This document shows positions 39,963 to 51,401 of a stretch of DNA of 64,000 nt, in pieces. Location: assembly GCA_033977485.1 (NCBI GenBank), contig CM066987.1, positions 88,320,588 to 88,384,587 of the forward strand, written 5' to 3'. The DNA is from Hydrangea macrophylla. Taxonomy: Eukaryota > Streptophyta > Magnoliopsida > Cornales > Hydrangeaceae. The notes beneath the pieces were generated by a model. That model made no database searches, was not told where the DNA came from, and saw nothing but the letters and a program-made list of their open reading frames with translations. Both the position numbers and the translations under genes were made by a program. Numbering within the stretch: the stretch's first letter is position 1; each line of letters begins with the position of its first letter.

Positions 39963-40434
39963 AAACTACAAGAAAATAAACTAAAAACAAAAACTAACTC
40001 AAATAATAAAAAAAAAACAAATAGCAATCACGCAACTAAGATAACAAGCACTCAACTACTGTGATGCATGTAACTTATCCTGTAATGCAGTGACCGCGTC
40101 AATTCCTAGCGCCCTGGGTGCCCTAGCTAATGCAGTGCAATTAACCCTAAACTAATGCAAATAGTGCGTCATAGCGCCCTGACTTACAGTGGTTTAAAGC
40201 GAGTTTCACAAGAAGCAATTTACTTGAATTTTTTTTTATTGATTTGCATAAGCTCCTTTGATGTGATTAGCTAATCCACACAGAAACGTTAGAATTTTGA
40301 CGACTCGAGAAACTGCAAAATAAAATAAAAAGTTAGTAACTCAAAATAAAATGAAAAACAAGAAAAAGAAAACCTAATATAATATTTACGAATTAACTAA
40401 ACTAAGATTCTAAAATTAAAGTAGTAATTTGCAA

Positions 40435-40452
40435 TCCCCGGCAACGGCGCCA
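40435..40452 (-). other. Primer-binding site, tRNA-Asp type
   Basis: Minus strand TGGCGCCGTTGCCGGGGA, five bases from the 5' LTR end; complementary to the 3' end of plant tRNA-Asp. Confidence 0.92.
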
Positions 40453-40457
40453 AAAAT

Positions 40458-41775
40458 TGATGTTGTCAAAATCAAGATATAAAAGTATACTTTACTTTTC
40501 TAAAGATTTGTAGCAGTGAAAGTAAAGGTCGAACCCACAGAAATTGAAATACAGTGCTTTAATTTTAAAATCTAAATCTAATTAATTAAGAAAAATAGAT
40601 TTTGATTTGATTTTAATTAAACTAAGAACAATAAAAGTAAATCTAAATTATGAAAGTAATTAAAGTTGTTTTAAAGATATTTGAAGGGAAACTAGGATTG
40701 CAAATCCACCACTAGCTTCATAATAAGGGTATTTACGAATTACTTTAGCTTATTAAGTTGGATGATAATGGGGAATTGTAACTACAAGCCCAATTCCTCC
40801 GTCAAGAAAATAACTATGGTTCAAGCACCAACATAATCCATCTTCGGTTAGCACGAATTATCCCACGCTAAACTAGGGTTGTGGTATAATCCGTCTAATC
40901 TAGGCATGGACTATTCGGATACTTGATAGCACAATTCAATTTAAGCACCATTACATGTGAATAATCTAAACAAGCACAGCAAGCATAGATCATTGGGCAC
41001 ACTACCATCAAAATAGATCTAAGACAAGAATAGATTTTGAAAGTAACGATTTAATCAATAAAAGCACGATTTATTTATAAAAAATCATCGGAACATGTAA
41101 CTGTCATCCATACATAATAAAACTAAAATAAAAACATAAAATACATCCTATTACTTGGCTAGGGTTTCATTGAAACCCTAGATCTAGAGTCTAGTTGTCC
41201 ATAGAAGCGGCGGATGGCAAAAGGTTGATGGAGGAGGCCATGGACATCCTTGGTCTTCTTCTTCTTCTTCTCCTTGCTTCCCTCCCTTCAATGGCTGAAA
41301 GTGTGGTTGTATATTGTGTGTATAACAATTGCCAACCCTTTAATTGAAGTAAAATAGGATATATATATAGATTTTATAACAAGTTTTGGAAGCTTTCCTA
41401 ACCCGAAACGTACTAAAACTGCTTTATTTTGCAATCTGGACGTAATTAGGCAGTTTCGTTTGCGTAGGAATCATCAGTAGAGTGAAATACGGAAGTTCCA
41501 TTTTTGCGTAGGTCGCGCGAGCGGGCCGCGTGAGCGCGATATTGGGACCTCGCGCGAGCGATTTCCTGGGTTTCGCGCGAGCGGGTCGCGCGCGCGATAT
41601 GGATTTTCTTGCTTCTTTTGCTCTGCTTTTTCACCCCATTTAACTTGGTTTACTTGATTTCTTCCAAAACCTATCAGAAAATAGAAAACGAAGTAAGAAT
41701 ATACAAAAACAGGATAAAAAGGTACTAACAAACGTAAGTTAAGGCATATAATTAGGATCTGTTCTCTCCCGATCA
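40458..41775 (-). repeat. 5' LTR of the gag-protease element
   Basis: 1,318 bp. On the minus strand begins TGATCGGGAGAGAACAGATC and ends GACAACATCA. Confidence 0.92.
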
Positions 41776-41789
41776 CTATATATACACAG

Positions 41790-42010
41790 GTCATGTTCAA
41801 TGGAGGGAAATGAAAAGACTCACATGTTTTGGCACCAAAATGAGATTTTCCGTCCTTTTTTCCTGTCGGTGTTACAAGTTGTCCATAATTGAAACAATAC
41901 GGAAACTATAGGGTCCAAAGTGTTGCAATTGAAAATAGAGGGCCCAAAGTAAAATTTTTGGGTATAAGTACAGGGTACTAAAGTATTTTAAAGCCTTATT
42001 ATTATTGTTA
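41790..42010. repeat. Right arm of the split long-TIR MITE
   Basis: Inverted partner of 33004-33250. With the LTR element removed, the two arms would form a MITE of under 0.5 kb with almost no loop. Confidence 0.75.
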
Positions 42011-42085
42011 CTGTTGGAAATATTATAGAAAATACTGTGGAAGGATTTCAAAAATTTTATAGATCCTCATAGTAGTTGATTAATC

Positions 42086-42539
42086 TAGGGCTGTCCAACA
42101 AAAATCGAACCCGACCAAACCCGGCCGAACCTGACCCCACCCGTGCCTGTTTGGTTGAGTCATGGATTTCACAAGTCAAACCCGAACATGTTTCGGATGG
42201 ATGTCGGTTTCTCCCTTCACACACCTGATTTAACCCGACCCGATTCGACCGCACTTACAAAGAGCCCCCTCGTTTTTATGCCTACACTTACACAAAACAC
42301 ATATACAAAACCCTAACATTAGCAACCTCTCTCCACAGTCCACTCTCTTCTTCTTCATCTCCACTCTCTTCTCATTCACTCCCTCTCTTCTCCCTCACCC
42401 ACCTCTCTTCTCTTTAGTCTTTCCCCTCTTTCCATCGTCGCCAGAGCTTGGAGTCTCGCTATCACCGCCGAAGTTGGGATGTCACCCCATCGCCACTGGA
42501 TCGAGCTCAGGTTTGTTCCCTCGTCTCCTCTTCTTGTTC

Positions 42540-42578
<39 letters not shown>

Positions 42579-43035
42579 TGATGATGATGATGATGACGAT
42601 TTGGGCCTTCATTGGGCTTTGCCCTAATTTATTATCTAATTGATTGGCCATTATACACAATACACACACATGTACATATATATATATATACGTGTATATG
42701 TGTAGAACATAAGTAAGTTCCATGGATTTAGTCTCAAAATTATGAAGTTTAGAATCTTAGATCCATGGATTTAGTCTCAAATTTTTGTAAGTTCCATGAA
42801 TTTAGTCTTTACACTATAGATCTATACAAATCAAGAGGCAAAATAGCCCAAAAATAGTGTCTCAAATCCTAGTCGGTTTTCATCCGACCCGACCCGAAAC
42901 CACCCGCACCTGATGGTTCGGTTCCACCCGACAAAGTGAGTGGATGGCGGGTGGGGTGTGCCTCACCCGACCATGTTTTAGTTGGATGACCGGGTGGGGG
43001 CCAAACCCGACTCACCCAACCCATGGACAACCCTA
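42086..43035. mobile_element. Non-autonomous hAT element
   Basis: Termini TAGGGCTGTCCAACAAAAAT and the inverted CCATGGACAACCCTA, with a perfect 8-bp target duplication GATTAATC (42078-42085 and 43036-43043). Both ends carry repeated CCCGACC motifs, typical of hAT subterminal repeats. The middle has leader-like CT-rich sequence and a (TTC)n(ATG)n microsatellite at 42541-42599. 950 bp, no transposase. Confidence 0.95.
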
Positions 43036-43178
43036 GATTAATCAAACGATTAAGTAAAATAATATTAATTTTATTCGCTATACCTGTATTTTCGCTATAA
43101 TTATGATGTATACATGAATGAAATAAGTTTTCTATGTTAATACCTTGACTTGATCTATCTTTGGTGAACTTTGAGCAA

Positions 43179-43302
43179 CAATCGATTGGCATGATTTCCT
43201 AATCGATTGGAAACTTTTGGATACCAATCGATTGGCACTCATACCAATCGATTGCCTTCAGCCGCCTTAGTTCCAATCGATTACCACTGGGTCCAATCAA
43301 TT
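43179..43302. repeat. CAATCGATTG cluster in the solo LTR, left part
   Basis: Three exact copies (43179, 43224, 43244) and three one-base variants (43200, 43273, 43293), at steps of 20-29 bp. Confidence 0.92.
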
Positions 43303-44104
43303 GCCACGTCCTGAACTTGGTCTCCAAACATTTTTTGCGAGGATGACACCACCTGCTTGTTGTATGCAGCTCTTGCCTATATATACTGGCCCAAACTCGT
43401 CCCCACACTTGTTTGGTTGATTTCTCTAGAGTTATTGACACGACTTGAAATGTGTTCTCTGAAGAGTACATCCAAGTGTAGACGGTCGCGTCGCGTTAAA
43501 ACCGGTAAGAATCCCAAAGGACGGAAGATAAAGGCAGAAAGATCTAGATTGAATCCTAAATTCAAATAAAAGATGATTTCTTTTAGCTGGGGGGGGGGGG
43601 GTTCTAACAGTCCTATAGAGTAAATAAAAGAAACAAAATAAAGGGAAGCGATAACTTAACTATATAGAATTAAAAACTGTTATATGAAATTAAATATAAA
43701 AAGAGTTGGGAACATGTGAATCCACAAAGTACCAGCCACTACCATGATTTAACAAAAACGAACAGATGGGGTTTTATCCTTAGAGTATTCCTTATTTCGA
43801 AAATGATTAAGTTAAGCATTCTAGACACTAAGTATGTGAATCTTGCATACTTAGTGGTTCATTTACCTAACTTATTTATAAAGGACTGAAATAAAAAGTT
43901 AATTAAAGCCATGAACAATAACTAACAAATTGAGTATGAAATATTCGATGTGTTTGTTATGAGTGTTCATTGAGTTAATTAATCAAAAGAGCTCTAATTT
44001 CAAAATCAGACTGCAATTTGAACTAGAAAGATCAATTTGGGCTTAGTTTCTGAAACAAAAGTTACTGGAATACAAAAAGGAGTAAACCCAAGTCATAAGC
44101 ATAC

Positions 44105-44223
44105 CAATCGATTGACATCATGTCAATCGATTGATATGAAATGGCTTTCAATCGATTGACAAGTATATCAATCGATTGACTCGAAATCTATGTCAATCGA
44201 TTGGATTCTGTATCCAATCGATT
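44105..44223. repeat. CAATCGATTG cluster, six copies
   Basis: Exact copies start at 44105, 44123, 44149, 44169, 44193 and 44214 (steps 18-26 bp). Several extend to TCAATCGATTGA. Confidence 0.95.
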
Positions 44224-44707
44224 GACATTGACTCTTTCACAGAATCATGGCAGAGGGCTGGGAACAATGTTTCTTCACATTATTCCCAACCAGGATTCTA
44301 CGCAAGCATATTTAGGACTGCATAAACATAAATAAACTGAAAAGTGGGATCTAACATTGAAATGGATTAAAATTATGAACTCAAAATGTTGAAATCAAAC
44401 TAAAACTATAATAAAATTCACAATCAAACAATTCCTAAGCAACTGGAGGCAAGAAAGAAACCTGAACTTGAAATTGAGTGGAGAATATTAAACTTTTCAC
44501 TAGAATTCAATCAAAAACCGAGAATAAAATGGAGAAATCCCTACAAAACAATACAAAATGAAGCCAACCCTTTACCCTCTTCACTCTCCTCTATATATAA
44601 TGTCAAATTCACGGGCTAAAGGTGTCCAGGTTCACTCCATAACGGCTGGTCGTCGTCCTGATTGCTGAAATCTTGCTCCATTAACACAGACTGTTTCCAG
44701 TTTTAGT

Positions 44708-44821
44708 CAATCGATTGACAAAGATCTCAATCGATTGATAAAAATTTCAATCGATTGGTAAAAACACCAATCGATTGATCATGAAAAAATGTCAATCGAT
44801 TGATATGATGTCAATCGATTG
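44708..44821. repeat. CAATCGATTG cluster, six copies
   Basis: Exact copies start at 44708, 44728, 44748, 44768, 44793 and 44812; four of the five steps are 19 or 20 bp. Confidence 0.95.
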
Positions 44822-45055
44822 GTATCAAGACTTCATCAATTTGTTTCTTGAGTTATTCCTTTCAACTTGTTATTCATTTTAACTTCAGAACCTGCATTCG
44901 AAGAGCTAAACACAACAACATACCACGAAAAATACATCATTGTGTAAAGAAACGAATTAAAACACAAGTGCAGGTAACACTAGAGAAATGGGGTTAAATC
45001 CAGTCAGTTTTTACTCCTTATCGAGCTAATATTAAGCTAATATCAGCTCTCATCA

Positions 45056-47126
45056 CGACCCCCAACTAGCGCTTTGCTAGTCTCTAGCAATGAAGCGGAA
45101 TTAACACAAACTAAGATGACCAACAATTGACGTTACAGTTTTATTGAGCTAAAACAAAAGAGAAATCCTAACTCACTGTCGCAGGAATCGCGGTTGCATT
45201 TAGCGTTTGCAACAAGCCTTTGAACCCTTAGGTTTACCCTAATGGACGAGTTGTGTCTCGTGAGGGTTTTCAGAGAATTTACCCACAAAATTCAAATGTC
45301 AAATTTTCTAAACTCATCAAAGAGCTTCAGTTTCTCTTTTATGCTAAAAATTCTGCTTAACAAGGACATGAATTCCTTTATCATGCTATGGAAGTAAACA
45401 ACATGTTACAAAGTAACTATTCAAGTTAAACTACACCCACAGCCTTTATATATCCTTGTGTGTGTGGGGGGAGTTAACAACTACGATTGAAATCTTTATC
45501 TTAGAATTATTTAGATTGACATGTTTAAAATTTCATAGTTTCAACTCAATTCTCACACGGTTTACGCTCAAAATAAAAATCACTCTGAAACTGGCATAAA
45601 AATTATGCACTCATAGTATGAAGCTCAAATGAGTAAATGTAGAGGCAATCAAACATGCTTACATACTAGACACTGGAGAACGCTTATTTTGAGGTGCATG
45701 AGTCCCATGGATGGAATACCAATTACTTCAGGAGCGATCTACTGTGGAAAACTCATTTCATACCCGAGATTTATTAATATAATCTAGAATCCTTAGGACT
45801 TGTGACAGAAATATGAAGAAAGGTTAAAGATGGTGAAATGTGGAAATGGGTTCAAGCATGTGACATATTAATATCAACTTCACTTCGCAAATTTTATTTA
45901 TCCAACCTCCAATTTCTCTCATTCCTTCATTTTTCACTGGTTCCTCTCTTTTTTTTTTTTTTTTTTTTTTTATTTATTTTTTTTCCTCCTTTAACTATTC
46001 TCACAAAACCGTCACATGCTTGACTATAAATATGTAATTGTAAGTAGAGGCATTGATTTGTGATAGGTAGGTGGGAATTTAGACTTTCTCGGGTGATGAG
46101 GCAAGAAAACGATGGCCTAAATCATCTTCTAAACATAATAACTTATCTCGAGTATTTCCTGAGTTTTTAAATTAGTAGATCCTGAACGTTCTCCTGACGC
46201 ATCAGCCAAATGAAACAAGTATGAGACTCTCAACTAGAAAAAGGTGCATTTCAAGAATTGACACGAGTTTTTGCGATTAACCCTCAGAATAAAAGAATGG
46301 CTCGAAACTCACTAGGGTTTAAAGTTTTACTATTAATCCATTCACATGACAATCGTATTTCATTCTAATTCAAAGATTTTTTCGTGATTGTCAACTCGTG
46401 CAAATGCTTTCAGGATATATTCAAGCTATGGACGTAAAACCAGATTAGCGACAAAGTAACATGTAATCGAAGTCCATAATATAACAAGAAAGACATGAAT
46501 GCATCATTCCACAATAAATTAGTAAGGAGAAACGAGGTTTTGAAAGTTAGAAATTCAACAACAACAATTTTTTTTTTGAAGAGAACAACATGGAAGTTCT
46601 AATATTAAACAGGAGTGTGATTTAATATTCAAGAAAACACAGGTGTTGGATATCTACTTCCTACCCCCAACTGAAATCGACATTGTCCCCAATGGAAGTA
46701 TTTCAAGTAAAAGAAGATATCACCTGATTCAAGCATTTCAGTACACATCAGATAATTCACCTGTTTCAATATACCAACCTCCACAAACAACCAAGATCAA
46801 ACGTATATGGATAATAATCGAAAGATTCAACAATAGAAACACAAACCATGAGCAAACAGAACTATCTGTAATAATAATGTCCAAAAATCAATAAAGTCCA
46901 AGTATAGATATAACCGAAAACCAACTATCCAACCAAGCTATCCAACCAACCAAAATAAAGTATCCACAAAGGTACCAAAATATCCACAAATCAACAAAAA
47001 TAATGTAAGCGAGATCACAAGATAAGAAACAACAAAATACTCTCTCGCTTTCCAACACTCCCTCCTAAGGCTCAGCAGTTTGGTCACCAGATAACACAGG
47101 TGCACCGTCATGAACAGGATCAACAG
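45056..47126 (-). other. Non-coding 3' zone of the young Athila-like element
   Basis: Lies between the ORF3 stop and the 3' LTR. Shares with the gag-protease element the block near 45180-45290 and CATTGTCCCCAATG at 46681. A T-rich stretch (45950-45990) is present in both. No frame is credible. Confidence 0.75.
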
Positions 47127-47193
47127 CTACCTCACTGTCACCCTCAGCAGCTGTCCCAGTCTGGGCGACAGCCGCCGGGTCACTTGCAGCCGG

Positions 47194-47225
<32 letters not shown>

Positions 47226-48635
47226 AGCAGCTGGAGGTGGTGGCGGTGGAGGTGTCTCTAAGATGTCTCCCTCTGATAGAGCCGACGTAGAAGCTGGAGC
47301 CGTCGAAGGAGGTGGCATAGATGAACGCAGGGATTGCTCGATCCCAAGCAACATCGAAATTTGCTCAATCTGACCACCTAGCCGCTCAAGTCTCCCCTGA
47401 ACAACATCACGATCTAACGACATCTGGGCAGCTAATAATAACAGCTCTGTCGTGAGCTCTCTAACCATCTCATGAAGCTGTACTCTCGCGGCTCTCTCCT
47501 CAACGAGAAGATCATAAATGGTCTGGAGAGATGGAGGGGTAGATGTAGAGGCTGTAGGTAATGTAGAGGCTGTAGGTGGCTCACGCTTCCTCAATTCATA
47601 CTGACCCTCAGCCGTAGTCGGCGTCCCTGTGTCCTCATCCTCCTCGTCCTCAACTATAACCGTATCCTGACCCTCCGCCTCAGTCGGCGTCCCTGGGTCG
47701 TTGTCTTCTTCCTCAGTTGAAGATTCTCCTCTCTTCCTCTTCTTCCTCTTACTACTCTCTCCTTCTTTCCCTTTTCCTTTTGCTTTATTTTTGAACTGTG
47801 ACAGCGACCGCCGTGCCACAGACTCTCCAAAAACCCCCAACTTGGACTTCTGTAGAATTTTGCCAACTGGTATCTCTAAACCAGCAACCTTACAAACCCA
47901 ATGAATTACCCACGCACCCTTCAAGTGTTGCGATTTACTAGGATGACGTGTAGGCTCAATGAAAAACTCGATGAAGAACCGGGCGAGGCAGATAGGCAAT
48001 CCAGTCCCAATAGCATAAAGAACTCTCGTGTACCACCCTGCAAAGTCCAGCTTATAGGTCGTGGGGAGAATGCAGCTGCAGAGTGTCAGATGCAGCAGAT
48101 GATAGTCCATCGTCAGGTCATGGTCATCGAAAACTGAGATCCCTGAGTATTTCTTAACCTTCCCGCCTGAGATCTCTGAGGCCACAACATCGTATGATGG
48201 AAATGGGCAGTCTGGATGAACAGGGTACATATGATCGGGAACCTCTAGGATACCAAGCGCCTGAGCGGCTGTAGCTGGGCTGAACTCAATTGGCCGTCCT
48301 GATACACACGAGAAATATCTGTAAGGGATATTCGGCACCTTTACCATGCTCGCACAAGCTGCTCGAATCCAAGAAGGTCACACTTGTTTATCCGCTGTAA
48401 GAACTGGGAGCCAATCAGGAAAAGCTCGAAGGCAAGCTAGATGGAATAGAATCTTATCGTCGCTCCACAGGTTTTCGAATCGCCTTTCCACCATAATTGC
48501 GCGAGTTCGGAAGTATTTAGTGTACCACGTGTTCTCTTTGGCGTTCCTGAACCCGTGGGCGAGCGGTGGGTCAGGAATCTCGAGAGAAGTTGATTTTTCG
48601 GGGTGTGGTCCACTGTCCTTGGGCTTTGGAGCCAT
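47127..48635 (-). pseudogene. Athila ORF3 (env-position protein) with one internal stop
   Basis: The likely start is ATG 48635 (MAPKPKDSGPHPEKSTSLEI). The frame is interrupted by a TGA at 48378-48380 and otherwise stays in phase to 47127, about 503 residues. The N-terminal half (VERRFENLWSDDKILFHLAC, then YFSCVSGRPIEFSPATAAQA) matches the plant transposon protein domain found in the env position of Athila elements. Next comes a Lys-rich, nuclear-signal-like KGKEGESSKRKKRKRGESS, an acidic stretch, a coiled-coil-like segment (VEERAARVQLHEMVRELTTE) and a Pro-rich tail partly encoded by a run of 30 C (plus strand G30, 47195-47224). Function of ORF3 is not known. I see no signal peptide or clear transmembrane segment, so an envelope role is not supported by the sequence. 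Confidence 0.75.
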
Positions 48636-48703
48636 GGGAACTGAAATGGAAGCAAAACAGAGAGTTAGGATGAAAGAAAGAAGGTTCTGCATCTCTGTTT
48701 ATG

Positions 48704-48780
48704 TCAATCGATTGACATAAGTTGTCAATCAATTGAAGTTGTATTCCAATCGATTGAGCCCTGATGTCAATCGATTGACA
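48704..48780. repeat. CAATCGATTG cluster, three exact copies and one variant
   Basis: TGTCAATCGATTGACATAAG, then a CAATCAATTG variant, then two more exact copies. Lies just upstream of ORF3. Confidence 0.92.
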
Positions 48781-49263
48781 TCAGCGATTATAGGGGGCTG
48801 CCCACAACAAGGTCTCACGTCCCCCTATCATCAATTTAATGGTCTTAAGACCATGAGGGGTTCCCTCTACCGTTTTGAATCAAAAATGATAGTGGGTATG
48901 TGATTTACCTTTGAGACAGTACAGAGATGAAATGGGTGCAGAAAAAAAAAATTCGTGAACGACACTTTGGTGGGGTCTATGAGAAGAGATGATGGGGATG
49001 ATGATGCATAGCCGGAAAATGATCTGCAAAACCCCTCCTCACTCCAAGCGCAGCGGCGGTGGTGGCAGTTTTTTTGTGATGATGATGATGATTAGGATGG
49101 TGATAATGATGAGGATGGTGGTGGTGATAACTGATGATGAGATGGTGGTGATGGGGAAAAACACCCTCGCATCCAGAATCGCCTAGCTTCTCCCTCTCGC
49201 TGATTTTTTTGAAACGAAATGAGGGAGAGGGAAATGAACAGATTATACCTCTGGGCGAGTTGT

Positions 49264-49340
49264 CAATCGATTGACAGTGGATGTCAATCGATTGACTAGA
49301 AATTCATATCAATCGATTGACATTGGATGTCAATCGATTG
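49264..49340. repeat. CAATCGATTG cluster, four copies
   Basis: Exact copies at 49264, 49284, 49310 and 49331 (steps 20, 26, 21 bp), within TGTCAATCGATTGAC contexts. Confidence 0.95.
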
Positions 49341-50011
49341 ATACTTGAAATTCATGGGAATCCAATTGTTCTTCATGTAATCACCTCCAACAGTATAAAA
49401 ATGCATTTTTAAGGTAGAAACAAGACTTCGAGTATTTAAACAAGGATCAAACCCATCAAACACAAAAGTAGGAAGAATTTATTCCAAACATCATCAATCT
49501 TATTGCTCAAATTGGATTATTATCATCCAGAAGTACAAGATTTTTGGTTGAAGGACAAACGAACAGAAAGAAAAACTAGAAACAAAATTCTGTCTTATTC
49601 ACTACTACAGGAGTTATCAATTCTGGGGAAGAAATGTCTTCTCCTTCAGCAAAATCCACGAAGTACTCCACAATTTCTCCATCCGAGTCTAACTGAAGAT
49701 CTTCCAGAATTTCCCGAACTACGCACAGAAGATCCCAGGTATTCATGTTGGCGATTACCGCATTAGGGAAATCTGGATATGAGCTGGAGAGTGGAGTGAA
49801 AATGGTTTTTTCTTGTTCCCTCTATTCTGGGGTACCTGGAGAACGGACCCCATGGTAGAGCAAATGTGGAAGGAAGTGCAGTGGATTCATCTGCAATGGA
49901 TTCATCCTATAGCCAATCAGAAAGACAGAAATAAGAACAAAAAGAAGCAGAAACAGAGAAACACACAAAGAAAAGAAACTATAATACAACAACACAAGAT
50001 TCTCCAAATTT

Positions 50012-51401
50012 TCAAGAAGAATAATCAGGATCATCCTGTTGGATGGTCTCTGATTCTGGTTCGAACTTCTCCAAAAATGGCTTTAAACGCTGCCCATTGA
50101 CTTTGAATGCATTACCATTTTTGGGGTTAACAATCTCTACTGCCCCATGAGGAAAAACTTCTTTGACAATAAAGGGTCCTATCCACCTCGACCTCAGCTT
50201 CCCGGGAAAGAGATGAAGCTTTGAATCATAAAGTAACACTTTCTGTCCCGGTTCAAGCTTCTTTCTCAGGATCGATTGATCATGCTTAGCTTTTAATTTT
50301 GATTTATATGTTCGAGCACGATCATATGCATCATTCCTGATTTATTCTAATTCATTGAGTTGTAACTTCCTCAATGTACCACTCTCATGAATGTCAAAAT
50401 TAAGCAGTCTAGTGGCCCAGTATGCCTTATGTTCCAATTCCACAGGTAAATGGCAAGCTTTTCCATAAATCAACCTATAGGGAGACATTCCAAGGTTTGT
50501 CTTGTACGATGTCCTGTATGCCCACAAAGCATCAATTAAACGTGACGACCAATCCTTTCTGTTGATGTTGACAGTCTTTTCCAGGATATGTTTAATTTCC
50601 CTATTAGCTAGCTCTGCCTGACCATTTGACTGTGGGTGATATGATAACGCAATCTTATGATTGACCCCATATTTCTTCATCAACGCCTCGAAAGGCCTAT
50701 TGCAAAAATGGGTTCCACGATTGCTAATCATGGCTTTCGGTGTTCCAAATCTCGAAAGAATATTTTCTGTGATCATTTCTCCTTGTCGGAACAGCCTCAA
50801 CCCACTTGGACACATATTCAACCGCCAAAAGGATGTATTCAAAATGAGAGGATGGTGGAAATGGCCCCATGAAGTCAATACCCCAACAATCGAAGATTTC
50901 GATAGTGATGATCGGGGTCATCGGCATTTCATTTCTTTTAGATAAACTCCCTAACATTTGGCATCTAGCACATGCTCTACAAAATTCATAATAGTCTTTG
51001 AAAACTGTCGGCCAGTAAAAACCACTACTAAACACCTTTTGAGCAGTTTTCTGAGCTGAGAAATGGCCACCACAGGCTTCTGAGTGGCAGGAAGCTAGAA
51101 TTTGAGAGATATCCTCCTCGGGGACACATCGCCTAATTACTTGATCCGCACAGTACTTAAACAAGTACGGATCATCAAAGTAAAACCATCGGGCGATAGA
51201 TAGAAACCTCTTTCTGTCGGGGGTGGACCAATGAGATGGGGTCTCCCCTGTTGCTAGGTAATTGACAATGTCAGCATACCAGGGCAAACTAGTTGCAGCA
51301 AACAGTTGTTCATCTGGGAAAGATTCACGGATCGGAATGGATTGTAAAGAATTGTCTTCAAACGTCAATCGTGAGAGGTGATCGGCTACAACATTCTCCA
51401 C
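50012..51401 (-). pseudogene. Athila integrase, broken
   Basis: The zinc-binding part has HSEACGGHFSAQ and CRACARCQ in the frame 50724-51401, followed by [20 protein letters not shown] with the first catalytic Asp. A frameshift near 50780, with apparent loss of several residues, moves to the frame 50342-50878. There the second catalytic Asp is replaced by Asn (ISNRGTHFC), while the Glu region [18 protein letters not shown] is kept. A stop at 50342-50344 interrupts before the C-terminal frame (50012-50239: [20 protein letters not shown]). Integrase joins element DNA to the chromosome; with the Asp lost and breaks present this copy is inactive. Confidence 0.9.

Larger units (their letters stand above)
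33260..41775 (-). mobile_element. Athila-like gypsy element with gag-protease only
   Basis: LTRs at 33260-34590 and 40458-41775; target duplication CTATA (33255-33259 and 41776-41780). Primer site for tRNA-Asp next to the right LTR, polypurine tract next to the left one. Coding on the minus strand is gag then protease; there is no reverse transcriptase, RNase H, integrase or ORF3. A 2.7-kb non-coding 3' zone is homologous to that of the 43436 element. I count roughly 28 LTR differences in about 1,310 bp, so about 98% identity. Confidence 0.92.
43436..45055 (-). repeat. 3' LTR of the young Athila-like element
   Basis: 1,620 bp, with two CAATCGATTG clusters (44105-44223 and 44708-44821) and a G13 run at 43589-43601. 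Confidence 0.95.
48636..50011 (-). other. Linker between pol and ORF3 with two palindrome clusters
   Basis: Mostly non-coding: a GAT/ATG microsatellite (48983-49160), CAATCGATTG clusters at 48704-48780 and 49264-49340, and ordinary AT-rich DNA. Confidence 0.6.

Noticed and set aside
42541..42599. (TTC)n(ATG)n tract as a coding repeat
   Set aside because: It is a microsatellite within a hAT MITE; the minus-strand frame is an Arg-rich artefact.
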